A stretch of DNA of 64,000 nucleotides. It comes from AP-15 sp963698995 (GTDB taxonomy: Bacteria > Pseudomonadota > Alphaproteobacteria > ATCC43930 > CGMCC-115725). How positions within the stretch are numbered: position 1 is the first letter of the stretch; every line of letters begins with the position of its first letter. The stretch is taken from positions 186,001 to 250,000 of the forward strand of contig CAVOTD010000046.1 in NCBI GenBank assembly GCA_963698995.1. Direction: 5' to 3'. Below are positions 36,968 through 46,121 of this stretch, piece by piece. Both the position numbers and the translations under genes were made by a program. The notes under the pieces are model-generated. The model ran no database searches. It saw nothing but the letters and a program-made list of their open reading frames with translations, and was not told the DNA's origin.

Positions 36968-38200
36968 CTATCGCGGCGCAACGCAGAGGTCGAAGTCGGG
37001 TTCCGGGGTGAAGAGCTCCTGGGGTGTCGCCACGCCGCGCAAGGCGTAACGGCCGACTGAAACCACCCCGCGGCGCATGTTCGAGCCGAGCGCGTCGACA
37101 AAGGCGGCCGAGAGCAGGATGTCCTGCTCGACCGACCGGCTCATTGCCAAAATCCGGCTGACTTCGTTCACGGCCGGGCCGATTACCGTAAAATCGAGCC
37201 GATCCTTGCTGCCGACATTGCCGTAGAAGACGTCGCCGACATGCAGTGCGAGATAGACCTGAGTGGTCGGCAGACTGGCTTCGGCACGGCTCCGATTGAG
37301 GGGGAGGATGCCGTTGCGCACGCGCGCCGCAGCAGCGAGCGCCGCGAGGCAAGCCGCTTCACGGTCCGGATCGGTGAAAATCGCGAGTGCGCCATCGCCG
37401 ATCAGCTTCAGAACATCGCCGCCATGCGCGTGAACGGCAGAAACGACGACCTCGGCATAGTCGTTGAGGAGCGGAATAATCTGCTCCGGCGCGGTGCGGT
37501 CGGAGATCTGGGTGTAGCCGTGCAGATCGCTGTACCAAAGGACGGCGCCGATCCTCTCGGCGACACCCCGCACGATCCGCCCACTCATAACCCGCCGGCC
37601 CGCGTCGCGGCCGAGATAGGTTTCGGCGAGCGTCCCGGCCATCCGCGCGAGCGCCGCCGATTTGACGGCCAGCTTAAGGAAGGGCGCGAGCCGCTTCAGC
37701 GCTATGACGGCGTCCTCGTCAAAGCCCTGCGCCGCGTCGGTCGACCAGGCCGAATAGACGCAATCCATGTCGCCGATCACGCCCTCGGCGGCGAAACGGT
37801 GAACCAGCGCCAGGTAGTCGGTCATGCCGTCGGCACGCGCTTCTTCGAGGGTCGGAAAGTCCGCCGACTCGCCGGCGACGAGGCGCCGCCGCATCGCCTT
37901 TTGGCCCGATTGCAGCAGGTAATAAAACGGGGAACGTCGCCAGTTTTCGGCTGCCTCGCCGGTGTTGGTGCGTCCGTAATCCACCCCCACCGCCAAGTCG
38001 GGCTCGTCGGCGCGCCAGCGGAAGGCGCGACCTTCATAGATCGGGTGAAGTGTGTCGAGAATGACCATGGCGCGCGCCAGCGGAATCCCGGCATCGACGA
38101 CCCGTCGGCAGAAACCGGCTATCAGTTCGCTCTCGCCGCGACCGATCAATCCGGCTTCGGTCACCCACCCCGCAAGCGTGTTGAGAGCCGCCTCGTCCAT
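36968..38200 (-). CDS. Class III adenylate/guanylate cyclase with N-terminal regulatory region
   Basis: 410 residues from ATG 38200. Residues 1-215 form an uncharacterised helical region (DEAALNTLAGWVTEAGLIGR, FYYLLQSGQKAMRRRLVAGE) seen in a group of proteobacterial cyclases. Residues 225-390 are the catalytic domain: VLWYSDLHGYTQISDRTAPE with the first metal Asp, GGDVLKLIGDGALAIFTDPD with second metal Asp and the Lys of the base pocket, then DFTVIGPAVNEVSRI with the transition-state Asn and Arg. So it looks catalytically complete and more like an adenylate than guanylate cyclase. Cytosolic, no membrane segment. Trigger unknown. Confidence 0.9.
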   Translation of the reverse strand: MDEAALNTLAGWVTEAGLIGRGESELIAGFCRRVVDAGIPLARAMVILDTLHPIYEGRAFRWRADEPDLAVGVDYGRTNTGEAAENWRRSPFYYLLQSGQKAMRRRLVAGESADFPTLEEARADGMTDYLALVHRFAAEGVIGDMDCVYSAWSTDAAQGFDEDAVIALKRLAPFLKLAVKSAALARMAGTLAETYLGRDAGRRVMSGRIVRGVAERIGAVLWYSDLHGYTQISDRTAPEQIIPLLNDYAEVVVSAVHAHGGDVLKLIGDGALAIFTDPDREAACLAALAAAARVRNGILPLNRSRAEASLPTTQVYLALHVGDVFYGNVGSKDRLDFTVIGPAVNEVSRILAMSRSVEQDILLSAAFVDALGSNMRRGVVSVGRYALRGVATPQELFTPEPDFDLCVAPR

Positions 38201-38261
38201 GCAAAGAGCCTCCTCTTGATTCCGCGATCCGGTCAAGCCGCCGCCGACATCCCCGTCGTCG

Positions 38262-38964
38262 CTATAGCTTTTCGAACACCGCGCAGGTGATCCGGTACTC
38301 GGCGGCGAGCCAGTAGAGCCGGGCCATTGATCGCTTCCATCTCTCAAAGGACAGGAACGGCACGGGAAACCGACAGACATGGCGCAGCAGGATCCATGGC
38401 CGCTCCCGTACAGCTTCGCGATACGATAGTCCGGCCCCGAGGATCATGCCGTCGAGCGCCCGAGCGCCGGCGAACAGCTCCTTGAGCTCGGCGAGGCTCG
38501 GACGATACATCGTATCGATCGGGTCGCGATGGTAGGGATAGCTGAAGGGCACCGTAACGAAAGCGAGCCCGCCCGGCGGCAGGAGGTCCAGACAATGCTG
38601 CGCCAGCCGCCCGGGTTCGAGTACGTGCTCGAGGAGGTTGCAGCACAGTAGCGCATTTGGTCGCAGCGCGCTCAGCCGGCGGACATCGGCGAACTCGGTC
38701 AGATCCGCCCGGACATCGACGCCCGGCAAATCGCGCATATCGACATGGACCGTCTGCAACCCCGCGCTCGCGCAGCGGACAAAACAGCTCGGTTTCGATC
38801 CAGGGCTGGACCGCCGCCCGCACCACCGCCGAGCTGCTGCCAAGGTTGAGCAAGGGTGACAACCGTTCCACCGGAAACGCGTCGAGCGCGTGGCGCAGCC
38901 AGCAAGCCTCGGCCTCGAACATCACGGTCTCGATCGCACTTCCGGAAGGCGTTACGATGCCCAA
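38262..38964 (-). CDS. SAM-dependent methyltransferase, class I (frameshifted)
   Basis: TTG 38964 or ATG 38922 starts the first frame: MFEAEACWLRHALDAFPVER, LLNLGSSSAVVRAAVQPWI. Near 38760-38763 (C4 run) one base must be removed on the coding strand to continue GLQTVHVDMRDLPGVDVRAD, then ALLCCNLLEHVLEPGRLAQH, PPGGLAFVTVPFSYPYHRDP. The second part is the C-terminal half of a Rossmann methyltransferase with an LEH motif seen in sugar- or lipid-modifying types. Position beside GT2-GtrA and GT9 suggests glycan modification. Roughly 233 residues when restored. Confidence 0.75.
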
Positions 38965-38999
38965 TCCGGCATCGTTTCGAAAGCACGATCTGCGTCAGT

Positions 39000-40177
39000 T
39001 CAAGAGAGGCGCCGCCCCCAGGTAAACATCGAGGTCAGCGCGTAGTTGAGGAGCGCACCGACCGCGGCGCCGCCGGCTCCCGCGAGCAACCACATCTCGG
39101 TAAGCGCATAAAGGTCGCGCGCCACCAAGACATTGATCACGGCGCCCAAGGCGCATACGGCCATGAACGAAATCAGGCCACGCAGCGCCCTCCAGCCGAC
39201 GAGCCGGTATTCGCGATATGTCAAGCTGTTGTTCAAAAAATAGTTCCAGATCATCGCCGTCGCCGTCGCCAGCGGACTGCGCACCGACAAAACCGGCACC
39301 GGCTGCTGCCAACAAAATCCGCAGCACGGCGAGATGCACCACCATGCCGCTGGCGCCGACCAAGCCGAAAAGAAGAAATTTCGACGGGACGTATCGGCCG
39401 CTGGCCTTTTCGGCGAGCAGCGCCAGGTACTCAAACACCGTCAACCAATCCAGCTTGCTGCTGCCCGAATTGCGTCCCCGAAACCGATAGGGCAGTTCGG
39501 TCACCGATAGGGGCCGCGGCGAGGAGGCTAAAAGATCGATCAGTATCTTTGTGCCGACCCCCGATAACCGAGGAGCCGCGTCTCCGCAATCTCGCGCCGG
39601 ACCATGAAAAAGCCGCTAACCGGGTCGGAGATATCCGATTTCAGCAGCACCCGGGCGAGCCATACCCCGGCGCGGCTGAGCCGGCGGCGCTGGGCCGAGA
39701 GACCGTCGGCAGCGCCAGACGGCATATACCGGCTGGCAATAACGAGGTCGGTCGGCCGTTGTTTCAGCACCTCGAGCATATGGGGTAGCAAGTTCTCGTC
39801 GTGCTGGAGATCGCCATCGATGACCGCGACATAGGGCGCCGAACTCGACAGGATTCCCTCGATGCAGGCCGAGCTCAAACCGCGCCGACCGACCCGGCGG
39901 ATGCAGCGAATGCGCCGATCCGTGCCGCCCAACTTTCGCAAACGTTCGGCTGTCCCGTCTGCCGAATTGTCATCGACGAACACGGCTTCCCAGTCGATGC
40001 CGTCGAGCAGCCGATCCAGCCTCCTGGTCAACGGGCCGACATTGTCGCGCTCGTTGAGCGTCGGCACGATAATCGTCAGCTCCGGTGCGGGCGCCGGCGG
40101 CGCACCCGGGCGCGGTGTCGGGGGGAGGTACTCCTCTTGCCGGTCGAGGATCGCAGGGGGTTTGCCGAGCCGTTCAT
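39000..40177 (-). CDS. GT2 polyprenyl-phosphate mannose synthase-GtrA fusion (three frameshifts)
   Basis: With an extra base in the G5 run 40156-40160, ATG 40177 opens NGSANPPAILDRQEEYLPP, then ELTIIVPTLNERDNVGPLTR, VFVDDNSADGTAERLRKLG, VIDGDLQHDENLLPHMLEV (DxD-type), SDISDPVSGFFMVRREI. An extra base in the C5 run 39558-39562 continues GVGTKILIDLLASSPRPLS, YRFRGRNSGSSKLDWLT, and then a GtrA domain of four helices: FLLFGLVGASGMVVHLAVLR; a third change near 39285-39292 gives MIWNYFLNNSLTYREYRL, LYALTEMWLLAGAGGAAVGA. The GT2 half makes polyprenyl-phosphate sugar; the GtrA half likely moves it across the membrane. Restored length about 390 residues. Confidence 0.85.
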
Positions 40178-40483
40178 TCCCCGCTGCTCCATCATCCGGA
40201 TTTGGACATCGCGATCGTCAGGCCGGCCGCTCGCATCGACGACGGGGCGCACCAGCCCCCAAAGGCCATGCGTCCCCGGATACCCCTGCTGCGGCAATGC
40301 GGAATCCCCAACAGCAACAAAAGCGGTCTACAAAGGACGGTGTCAAGGTCAAAGCCTTTTCGCTGACGGTTGTCGGGACGACGGTTTGACGATCATCCAG
40401 ACACCCCGCTGCTACGATCGCCTGGGGTTCGCCATCGGTTCGTGGCATCGCGACCGGTTGGCGATGATACCGGTTGTGCCGGG
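40178..40483. other. Divergent intergenic region
   Basis: 306 bases between the start of the GT2-GtrA gene (-) and the GT9 gene (+). No RNA or repeat is recognised. The GT9 frame is open back to 40370 without family likeness. The region presumably contains two back-to-back promoters. Confidence 0.4.
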
Positions 40484-41878
40484 ATGCCTTTAGCGTTGCC
40501 GCCTCGCCTTGATGCGAGCGCCTTTCCCGCGACCACGCCGCTGAATGCCTTTTTCGTTTGGAACGAGTTGCGATACGTTCGCGATCAACGATACCTGATT
40601 GCGCGCGACATACACCGGCTGCTTCAAAGATTTAACGGAGAGGTCGAGGTCTGCGTTGCCCAGCTGGTGAGCCGACTGATTGTCCGGCGGCGTGCTGGCA
40701 GGCGAAACGGGGTTCCCGCAACCCGGCTCCCAACGACCACCGCATTCGCCGCGGGATGCCGTGATTCTCCCGACCTGACCGCGGCGCGCCGGCTCGTCGA
40801 TGCGCTGCTGGCCAGCATCGGCAGCCCTGACACGGCGATGCATGCCGCGGTGTTCCGCGCCTTTGAGGATTTGGCGGAATATGTCGGTCTCGAAGACCCG
40901 GCCCGTTGGCGTCCCCGGCGAACGATCGCTGCCCATCCGCCGCGGGAGATTCTGATCATCAAGCTCGGCGCGCTCGGCGATTTCATCCAGGCGCTCGGCC
41001 CGATGCCCGAACTCCGGCGCCATCATACAGCTGACCGACTGACCTTGCTGACGACGCCGCGCTATGCCGAGCTCGCCCGCCAAACCGGATTGTTCGACGA
41101 TATTTTGATCGACGACCGCCCCAAAGCGTTCGATCTCGCAGGCTGGCTGGCCCTGCGGCGCGCATTGCGGCGCCGGCGGTTCGATCGGGTCTACGATTTT
41201 CAAACCTCAGACCGATCCGGGATCTATGCCTGGTTGTTCCGGCCGGGGCGAATGCCGGAATGGTCGGGGATCGTGTGGCGGTGCTCTCACCCGCATGCCA
41301 ACCGTCAGCGCGACCGGCAGCACACGATGGATCGGCAGGCTGAGCAATTGCTGATGGCCGGCATTTACCCTGTCTCCCTCGTGCCTTGGCTGCCTGCAGC
41401 GGGGTCGTTGCCTGCTGCGCTTGCCGGAAAACGCTTTGCTGTGTTGATCCCGGGCTCGTCGCCGCGCCACCCGACAAAACGCTGGCCGGCTGATCGTTAC
41501 GGGGAGCTGGCAGGACGGCTGAAACGAGCCGGTTATCTACCTGTTCTGGTCGGGGTACACGCCGAGGCTGATCTCGGCCGGGCGATCCGCGATGTCTGTC
41601 CGGAGGCGGTGGACCTCGTCGGCCGCACCGATGTCACGGCGCTCGCTGCCCTGGCACGGGGCGCCGCCTTGACCGTCGGTAACGATACGGGCGCGACGCA
41701 TGTCGCTGCGGCCGGCGCGAACCCGGTCGTGGTGTTGTTCTCGCAGGCTTCCGATCCAAGCCTGTGCGCGCCGCGCGGTAAGCTCGTTCACGTATTGATG
41801 GAACCCGCTTTGACCGATCTGCCGGTCGAAAAGGTGTTCGCCGCTTGCATGACGGTGGCCAAAGCCCCGATCGGGTGA
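40484..41878 (+). CDS. Glycosyltransferase family 9 (heptosyltransferase-like) with novel N-terminal region
   Basis: 464 residues from ATG 40484. The GT9 domain starts about residue 150: REILIIKLGALGDFIQALGP, LTLLTTPRYAELARQTGLFD, FDRVYDFQTSDRSGIYAWLF, LIPGSSPRHPTKRWPADRYG, LVGRTDVTALAALARGAALT, VGNDTGATHVAAAGANPVVV. Such enzymes transfer heptose or similar sugars from nucleotide donors to LPS cores. The first 150 residues (FFVWNELRYVRDQRYLIARD, LIVRRRAGRRNG) are not part of GT9 and match nothing I know; typical relatives start at the GT9 domain. ATG 40839 could be the start of a normal-length protein. Confidence 0.85.
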   Translation: MPLALPPRLDASAFPATTPLNAFFVWNELRYVRDQRYLIARDIHRLLQRFNGEVEVCVAQLVSRLIVRRRAGRRNGVPATRLPTTTAFAAGCRDSPDLTAARRLVDALLASIGSPDTAMHAAVFRAFEDLAEYVGLEDPARWRPRRTIAAHPPREILIIKLGALGDFIQALGPMPELRRHHTADRLTLLTTPRYAELARQTGLFDDILIDDRPKAFDLAGWLALRRALRRRRFDRVYDFQTSDRSGIYAWLFRPGRMPEWSGIVWRCSHPHANRQRDRQHTMDRQAEQLLMAGIYPVSLVPWLPAAGSLPAALAGKRFAVLIPGSSPRHPTKRWPADRYGELAGRLKRAGYLPVLVGVHAEADLGRAIRDVCPEAVDLVGRTDVTALAALARGAALTVGNDTGATHVAAAGANPVVVLFSQASDPSLCAPRGKLVHVLMEPALTDLPVEKVFAACMTVAKAPIG

Positions 41879-41894
41879 TCGGATCAGCGACCCT

Positions 41895-43754
41895 GTGACC
41901 CTATATCTCCCTCATTTGCCGGATGTCCTCTCGGTCTTGGTGACCTGGGCGATCGGCGTCGTGCTTTTTCTGGCTGGCGCCGGGTTGACCGCCAATCGTG
42001 TGGCGCCGGAATTCCAGATCGCCGCAGGCTGGGGAGCGCTGTGCCTCATCCTGACCTGCTGGGGCGTCTTTGTGCCCTCGACGCTCGACATTCCCGCGAT
42101 CGGGTTCATTGTTGCCGCACTAAGTGTCGCGCTGCTGCCGGCCCGACGGCCAAGCGCCGGCGCCTGGGCAGCGCTGGGCAGGATGCTCGCTATCTCTCTG
42201 CCGCTGTGGCTGATCCTCGGACCGATCCGGCCGTCGCAGCCGGACACGTTTCTAAACCTGCTGCCGAATGCCTTTTACCTGGTTGATTACGGGCGATTCC
42301 CGACCTCGGTTTTGCCGCCGAGCCACTCGCTGCTCCCGGCCGCTCCTTACAATACCCAATTTTTGAGTTTTCTCGGCTCGTTCCTCAAGGCGGACTATCC
42401 GGGATCCGGCATGTCTCTGATCAATGTCATGCTCCAGCTGGCAGCTGCGTTAGCGATTGCGCGGGCGCTCGGATGTCGCCTGGCGTCGCCGGCTACTGCG
42501 CCAGGTTGGGGATTGGCGGCTACCGGCTTCCTGCTCGCCACATTGCTCAACCCTGGCTTCGTGCCTCGCATTGACTTGACCGCGTATGGCGAGCCGGCAT
42601 TGGCTGCAATGGCGGTCCTCGCCGTTTGTCTCTTTGTCATGGCGCAAAGTGATCTGGCAGCTGGCGACCGCCCGACGCAGCTTTTGCCGCTCGCCCTGGT
42701 TCTGGCGGCAATCGTCAATGTCAAACAGACCGGGCCCGGGCTGGTCGCGGCGCTCGCCGGCGCGGCGCTAATCGGTGCTCGGTCCGAGCGACGAGTGCAA
42801 CGCGCAGCGGCGATCAGGTTCGCGGGATCGGCAATTATCCCGGCGGTGTTCCTCTATGCCGTTTGGCGATACCACGTCGCCCATGCCGGTGTCGAGGAAC
42901 TGAAGCCGTTGCCCTTTGCCGAGTGGAACTGGCTTCGTCTCCCGGAGACGGCGGCGAGCGCGCTCGATGTCATCTCGGAAAAGCCGCTCTATTTCGGCTA
43001 CGTCGCCATCGCCATGCTGGCCCTGCCGCTGCTGTTATGGCGCCAAGGCTGGACAGTGACGACCCGCTTCCTGACAATCAACGCGGCGCTGTTCGTGCTT
43101 TACAATAGCTTCATTTTGGTCACCTACATTGCGGCTCTTCCAGCCGAGATGAGCATCGAGGCGCATTCCTATTTTCGCTACAACACCCATCTTTCGCTGG
43201 TCCTCGTTGTGTCGCTGGCATTGGCGGTTCGTGACCTCGGGGCAGGCGGTTGGCTGAGTGGTCCGCCATGCCGGCTCGCCGGCGCAGCCATTGTGGTTTG
43301 TGCCCTTTTGGCGCCGGTCGCTTTTGTGAAACGGCTACGCTTCGATCTCGACATGCCGCAGCCATTGGTATGGGATATGGCAAAGAAGCTGGCCGACTAT
43401 CTGCAGGATGGCGATCGTCTGGCGTTGCTGCTGCCTGGCGACAATCACAGCGTTGGCGTGATGATCTCCGGCGTTCTCGCAGAGACGGCGCCGCGCCGCC
43501 GGATGCTGGACCTGCTGTGGCGCAATACGGCAGACCCAGCCACCCTCGACGACGTAGCCAGCCTTGGCTATCCTCGCGCGTTGATATCCTGCACCCCGCA
43601 AGGATGGCAGGGTTTCCCTGCCGGCGAGGCAGCGCTGCTGCGCCACGATCCTGACGGCTGGCATTCGGTGGTCGCATGGCCCTACCCGGCCGATGCGGCG
43701 AAGCAGCGCTGGCAGCACATCCTGTCCTGGGGTCCGCTCTGCCGAAAGTCATAG
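41895..43754 (+). CDS. Polytopic membrane protein, possible GT-C type glycosyltransferase
   Basis: 619 residues from GTG 41895, 16 bases after the GT9 stop, so probably cotranscribed. About eleven to twelve hydrophobic segments, first at residues 11-30, last near 480, then a soluble tail of 130 residues (LADYLQDGDRLALLLPGDNH). The first large loop (RPSQPDTFLNLLPNAFYLVD to NTQFLSFLGSFL) lies where GT-C enzymes carry catalytic acids, and the tail resembles their periplasmic domains. This is a topological argument only; no motif proves transferase activity. Confidence 0.7.
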   Translation: MTLYLPHLPDVLSVLVTWAIGVVLFLAGAGLTANRVAPEFQIAAGWGALCLILTCWGVFVPSTLDIPAIGFIVAALSVALLPARRPSAGAWAALGRMLAISLPLWLILGPIRPSQPDTFLNLLPNAFYLVDYGRFPTSVLPPSHSLLPAAPYNTQFLSFLGSFLKADYPGSGMSLINVMLQLAAALAIARALGCRLASPATAPGWGLAATGFLLATLLNPGFVPRIDLTAYGEPALAAMAVLAVCLFVMAQSDLAAGDRPTQLLPLALVLAAIVNVKQTGPGLVAALAGAALIGARSERRVQRAAAIRFAGSAIIPAVFLYAVWRYHVAHAGVEELKPLPFAEWNWLRLPETAASALDVISEKPLYFGYVAIAMLALPLLLWRQGWTVTTRFLTINAALFVLYNSFILVTYIAALPAEMSIEAHSYFRYNTHLSLVLVVSLALAVRDLGAGGWLSGPPCRLAGAAIVVCALLAPVAFVKRLRFDLDMPQPLVWDMAKKLADYLQDGDRLALLLPGDNHSVGVMISGVLAETAPRRRMLDLLWRNTADPATLDDVASLGYPRALISCTPQGWQGFPAGEAALLRHDPDGWHSVVAWPYPADAAKQRWQHILSWGPLCRKS

Positions 43755-43760
43755 CAGCGA

Positions 43761-45381
43761 TCAGCCATTGGCATTTTTGCAGTCGGGTCCGTGGAGGATT
43801 GCGAAGATCTGGAACGTCGGCCGTGTGAAGACCGGCGCCAGACATTGGGTCCTTGCGAGATGGATCAGCCGATTGTCGGTAAAGACAATATAGTCGTACT
43901 GCTGAAGCGCGGCGAGGCGGTCCGCCATTGCCGCAGTATCGCCGGCGACAAAGGCGGCCCACAGCTGCTCCGGCGGCGCTGCCTGCGGCGAGGGCAGCGT
44001 AAGGCAGCCGCGGCCGCACCGTCTGCTGCGCCGGTAGCGCGAACAGAGTGGGAACGAAGGCTTCCCGGCGGGCAATCGCCAAGGCGGCGAGATGCACTTC
44101 GGGAACCGGGACAAAGTTGAGCGCGCTGGCGGGATAGGATATCGCCAGCCTGGCGCCCTGCGGCAGTAGATCAATGCCGGCCAGATCGGCCGAGTAGACC
44201 CGATCGGCGCGAAGCCAGACATATTCGATTACCGCCAAGCGGGCAACCAGAACCGAGACCGCGACGACTGCAACGGTGACTGCGGCGCGGCGGCTCGCGA
44301 AGCACGGTGCGCAAGAAGCCACCAGCAGCATGAACAGCGCTGTAGGCAAACGATGATCGGCCCCGGAGCCGCCATACATCTGGCTCGGCAACAATAAATA
44401 AGCCGCAAAAACGGCCCCGACTGCCCAACCGAGCCGAGGCACGATGCGCAGCCGACGGGTCACCGAAAGCCCGCCGATCAGTCCGAGAAACAGAGTAAAA
44501 CAAGCGATGTCGAAGGCCCGGTCGTAGTTGTCGAAGCTGCTGAACAACAAATCGACCTTGCGCCACAACGCCGCATAGGCGATCGGACCGTGTGCCATAC
44601 CCTGCCAGGAGCCGAGGAACAGGCCGGCTGGAACAACGAATTGCGCTGCCGCAATCGCGGTACGCCGGCCCACTGCCCGCCACTCGCAGCGGCGCAGTTC
44701 GGTGAAGGCCGGCGACCCCTCGATCCCGAAGATCACCAAGGAATAAAAGCCGAAAGCAGCGATATGGCTGCAATAGCAGGCGGCCGCGATCAGCGACGAC
44801 GCGAGCAACCGCAGCCACGTACGTTTTCGCTCGAGAGCCAGCCACAATGCGGCGCCGGCGAGCGCGACACCGATTCCGAACAAGTAGTTGACGAAACCCC
44901 ATAGAAAAATCCGATTATAGAGCAACAGGAACACCAGTAGCGGCCATAGCTGCCAAGCGCCGGTCGCCGCCCGGTTGAGCCAAATTGCGCCACCCACGAT
45001 CAGCGCGAAGATCATGACCAGGAACAGCTTCGAGGCGAAGTCTAGCGGCATCAGTCGCGCCAGCGGCGGCACGATCAGATCCTGGGCAAGGTTGGGCAGC
45101 GGCATCCAGTGCACCGCATAGAATGCATTACCGCCCTCCGCCAGGAGGTGCATGCGAGCCAAATGGTTAGGGTAGTCGAACAGCGGCGGCAGTACCGTTG
45201 AGAACAACGGTATTGTCACGAGCAGCATCAGCACCCCATAAACGGCCCAGACCCGGAGAGTGGCGCTGCTGCTCTCCAGCGCCACTGCCGCGGCAACTAG
45301 TGGTGTACTGCCGTTGGGTACGAGCTTCCGCTGCCTCAGAACCGCTCGACCCAAGGCCGCAGCTCGACTTCCCACGCCCAT
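43761..45381 (-). CDS. Polytopic membrane protein, GT-C-like (frameshifted)
   Basis: Start ATG 45381 overlaps the SDR gene by 46 bases; GTG 45284 would avoid that. Ten or so membrane segments from residue 45: VYGVLMLLVTIPLFSTVLPP, then the loop FDYPNHLARMHLLAEGGNAFY with acidic residues after the first helix, LWPLLVFLLLYNRIFLWGFV, NYLFGIGVALAGAALWLAL. Near 43970-43990 the frame shifts; the tail continues APPEQLWAAFVAGDTAAMAD, YDYIVFTDNRLIHLARTQCL and stops at 43761. The gene converges with its neighbour (6 bases between stops), so the two GT-C-like genes are tail to tail. Confidence 0.68.
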
Positions 45382-46037
45382 GCCGAGCGCGGCTGCCGCA
45401 GCACATGCAAATAGGAGGCGGCGATTGCGTCGGGGTCGAGCATGCTGTCGGGCCGGTCTGCCGGTTCGACCCGGCCTGGGTTGCGGATTGCCCCGTCAAT
45501 GACAAAGTGGCCAACATGGATGCCCTGGGGGGCGAGCTCGCGCGCCATGCTCTGGGCGAGGCCGCGCAACGCGAATTTTCCCATCGCAAACGGGGCCGAC
45601 AGCGGGTAGCCTTTGACGCTCGCCGAGGCCCCGGTGAAGAGGATCGCGCCCCACCTCTTCGGCAGCATGCGGGCGACCGCCTCGCGCGCGACCAGAAAGC
45701 CGCCGAAGGCGCTGACCATGATGGCGCGCTCGACCTCGGCCGGCACCAGTTCGGCAACGGGCCCGCGAGCGCGCGCACTGGCATTGTAGACCACGACATC
45801 CGGAGAGCCGGCAGCGGCCTCGACCTGCGCGAACATTCGCGCCACCTGGTCGGGGTCCGTCGCATCGCAGGCAAAGGCTTTGGCCCCGGTCTCGGCGCAA
45901 AGCGGCGCCAGCTTTTCGGAATTGCGCGCGGCGAGTGCCACCCGCAGACCTTCTCCGGCGAAAAGGCGTGCCAACGACGCGCTCAAGCCCGATCCGGCGC
46001 CGACGATCAAGGCGGTCTCGTAGGTCGGGGTCTGCAT
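45336..46037 (-). CDS. Short-chain dehydrogenase/reductase
   Basis: 233 residues from ATG 46037. Seen: TALIVGAGSGLSASLARLFA (nucleotide loop), VVVYNASARARGPVAELV (NNAG-equivalent NAS), ILFTGASASVKGYPLSAPFA and FAMGKFALRGLAQSMARELA. The active-site Tyr of YxxxK is replaced: the sequence reads PFAMGK, so the Tyr position is Phe or shifted, unlike classical SDRs, and catalysis may be altered. Substrate unknown. Divergent from the haloalkane dehalogenase gene, 84 bases apart. Confidence 0.85.
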   Translation of the reverse strand: MQTPTYETALIVGAGSGLSASLARLFAGEGLRVALAARNSEKLAPLCAETGAKAFACDATDPDQVARMFAQVEAAAGSPDVVVYNASARARGPVAELVPAEVERAIMVSAFGGFLVAREAVARMLPKRWGAILFTGASASVKGYPLSAPFAMGKFALRGLAQSMARELAPQGIHVGHFVIDGAIRNPGRVEPADRPDSMLDPDAIAASYLHVLRQPRSAWAWEVELRPWVERF

Positions 46038-46121
46038 GATCGACTTTCCTCGCATGATTGTCCAATCGCGACGATCTGCCAGAATAGCATCCTCCCGCAG
46101 GTAACGCCGCAAGGAGCCGTT

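Noticed and set aside
45198..46121. 308-residue N-terminal domain on the haloalkane dehalogenase
   Set aside because: It is the antisense of the SDR gene; AAGGAG and ATG 46122 mark the real start.
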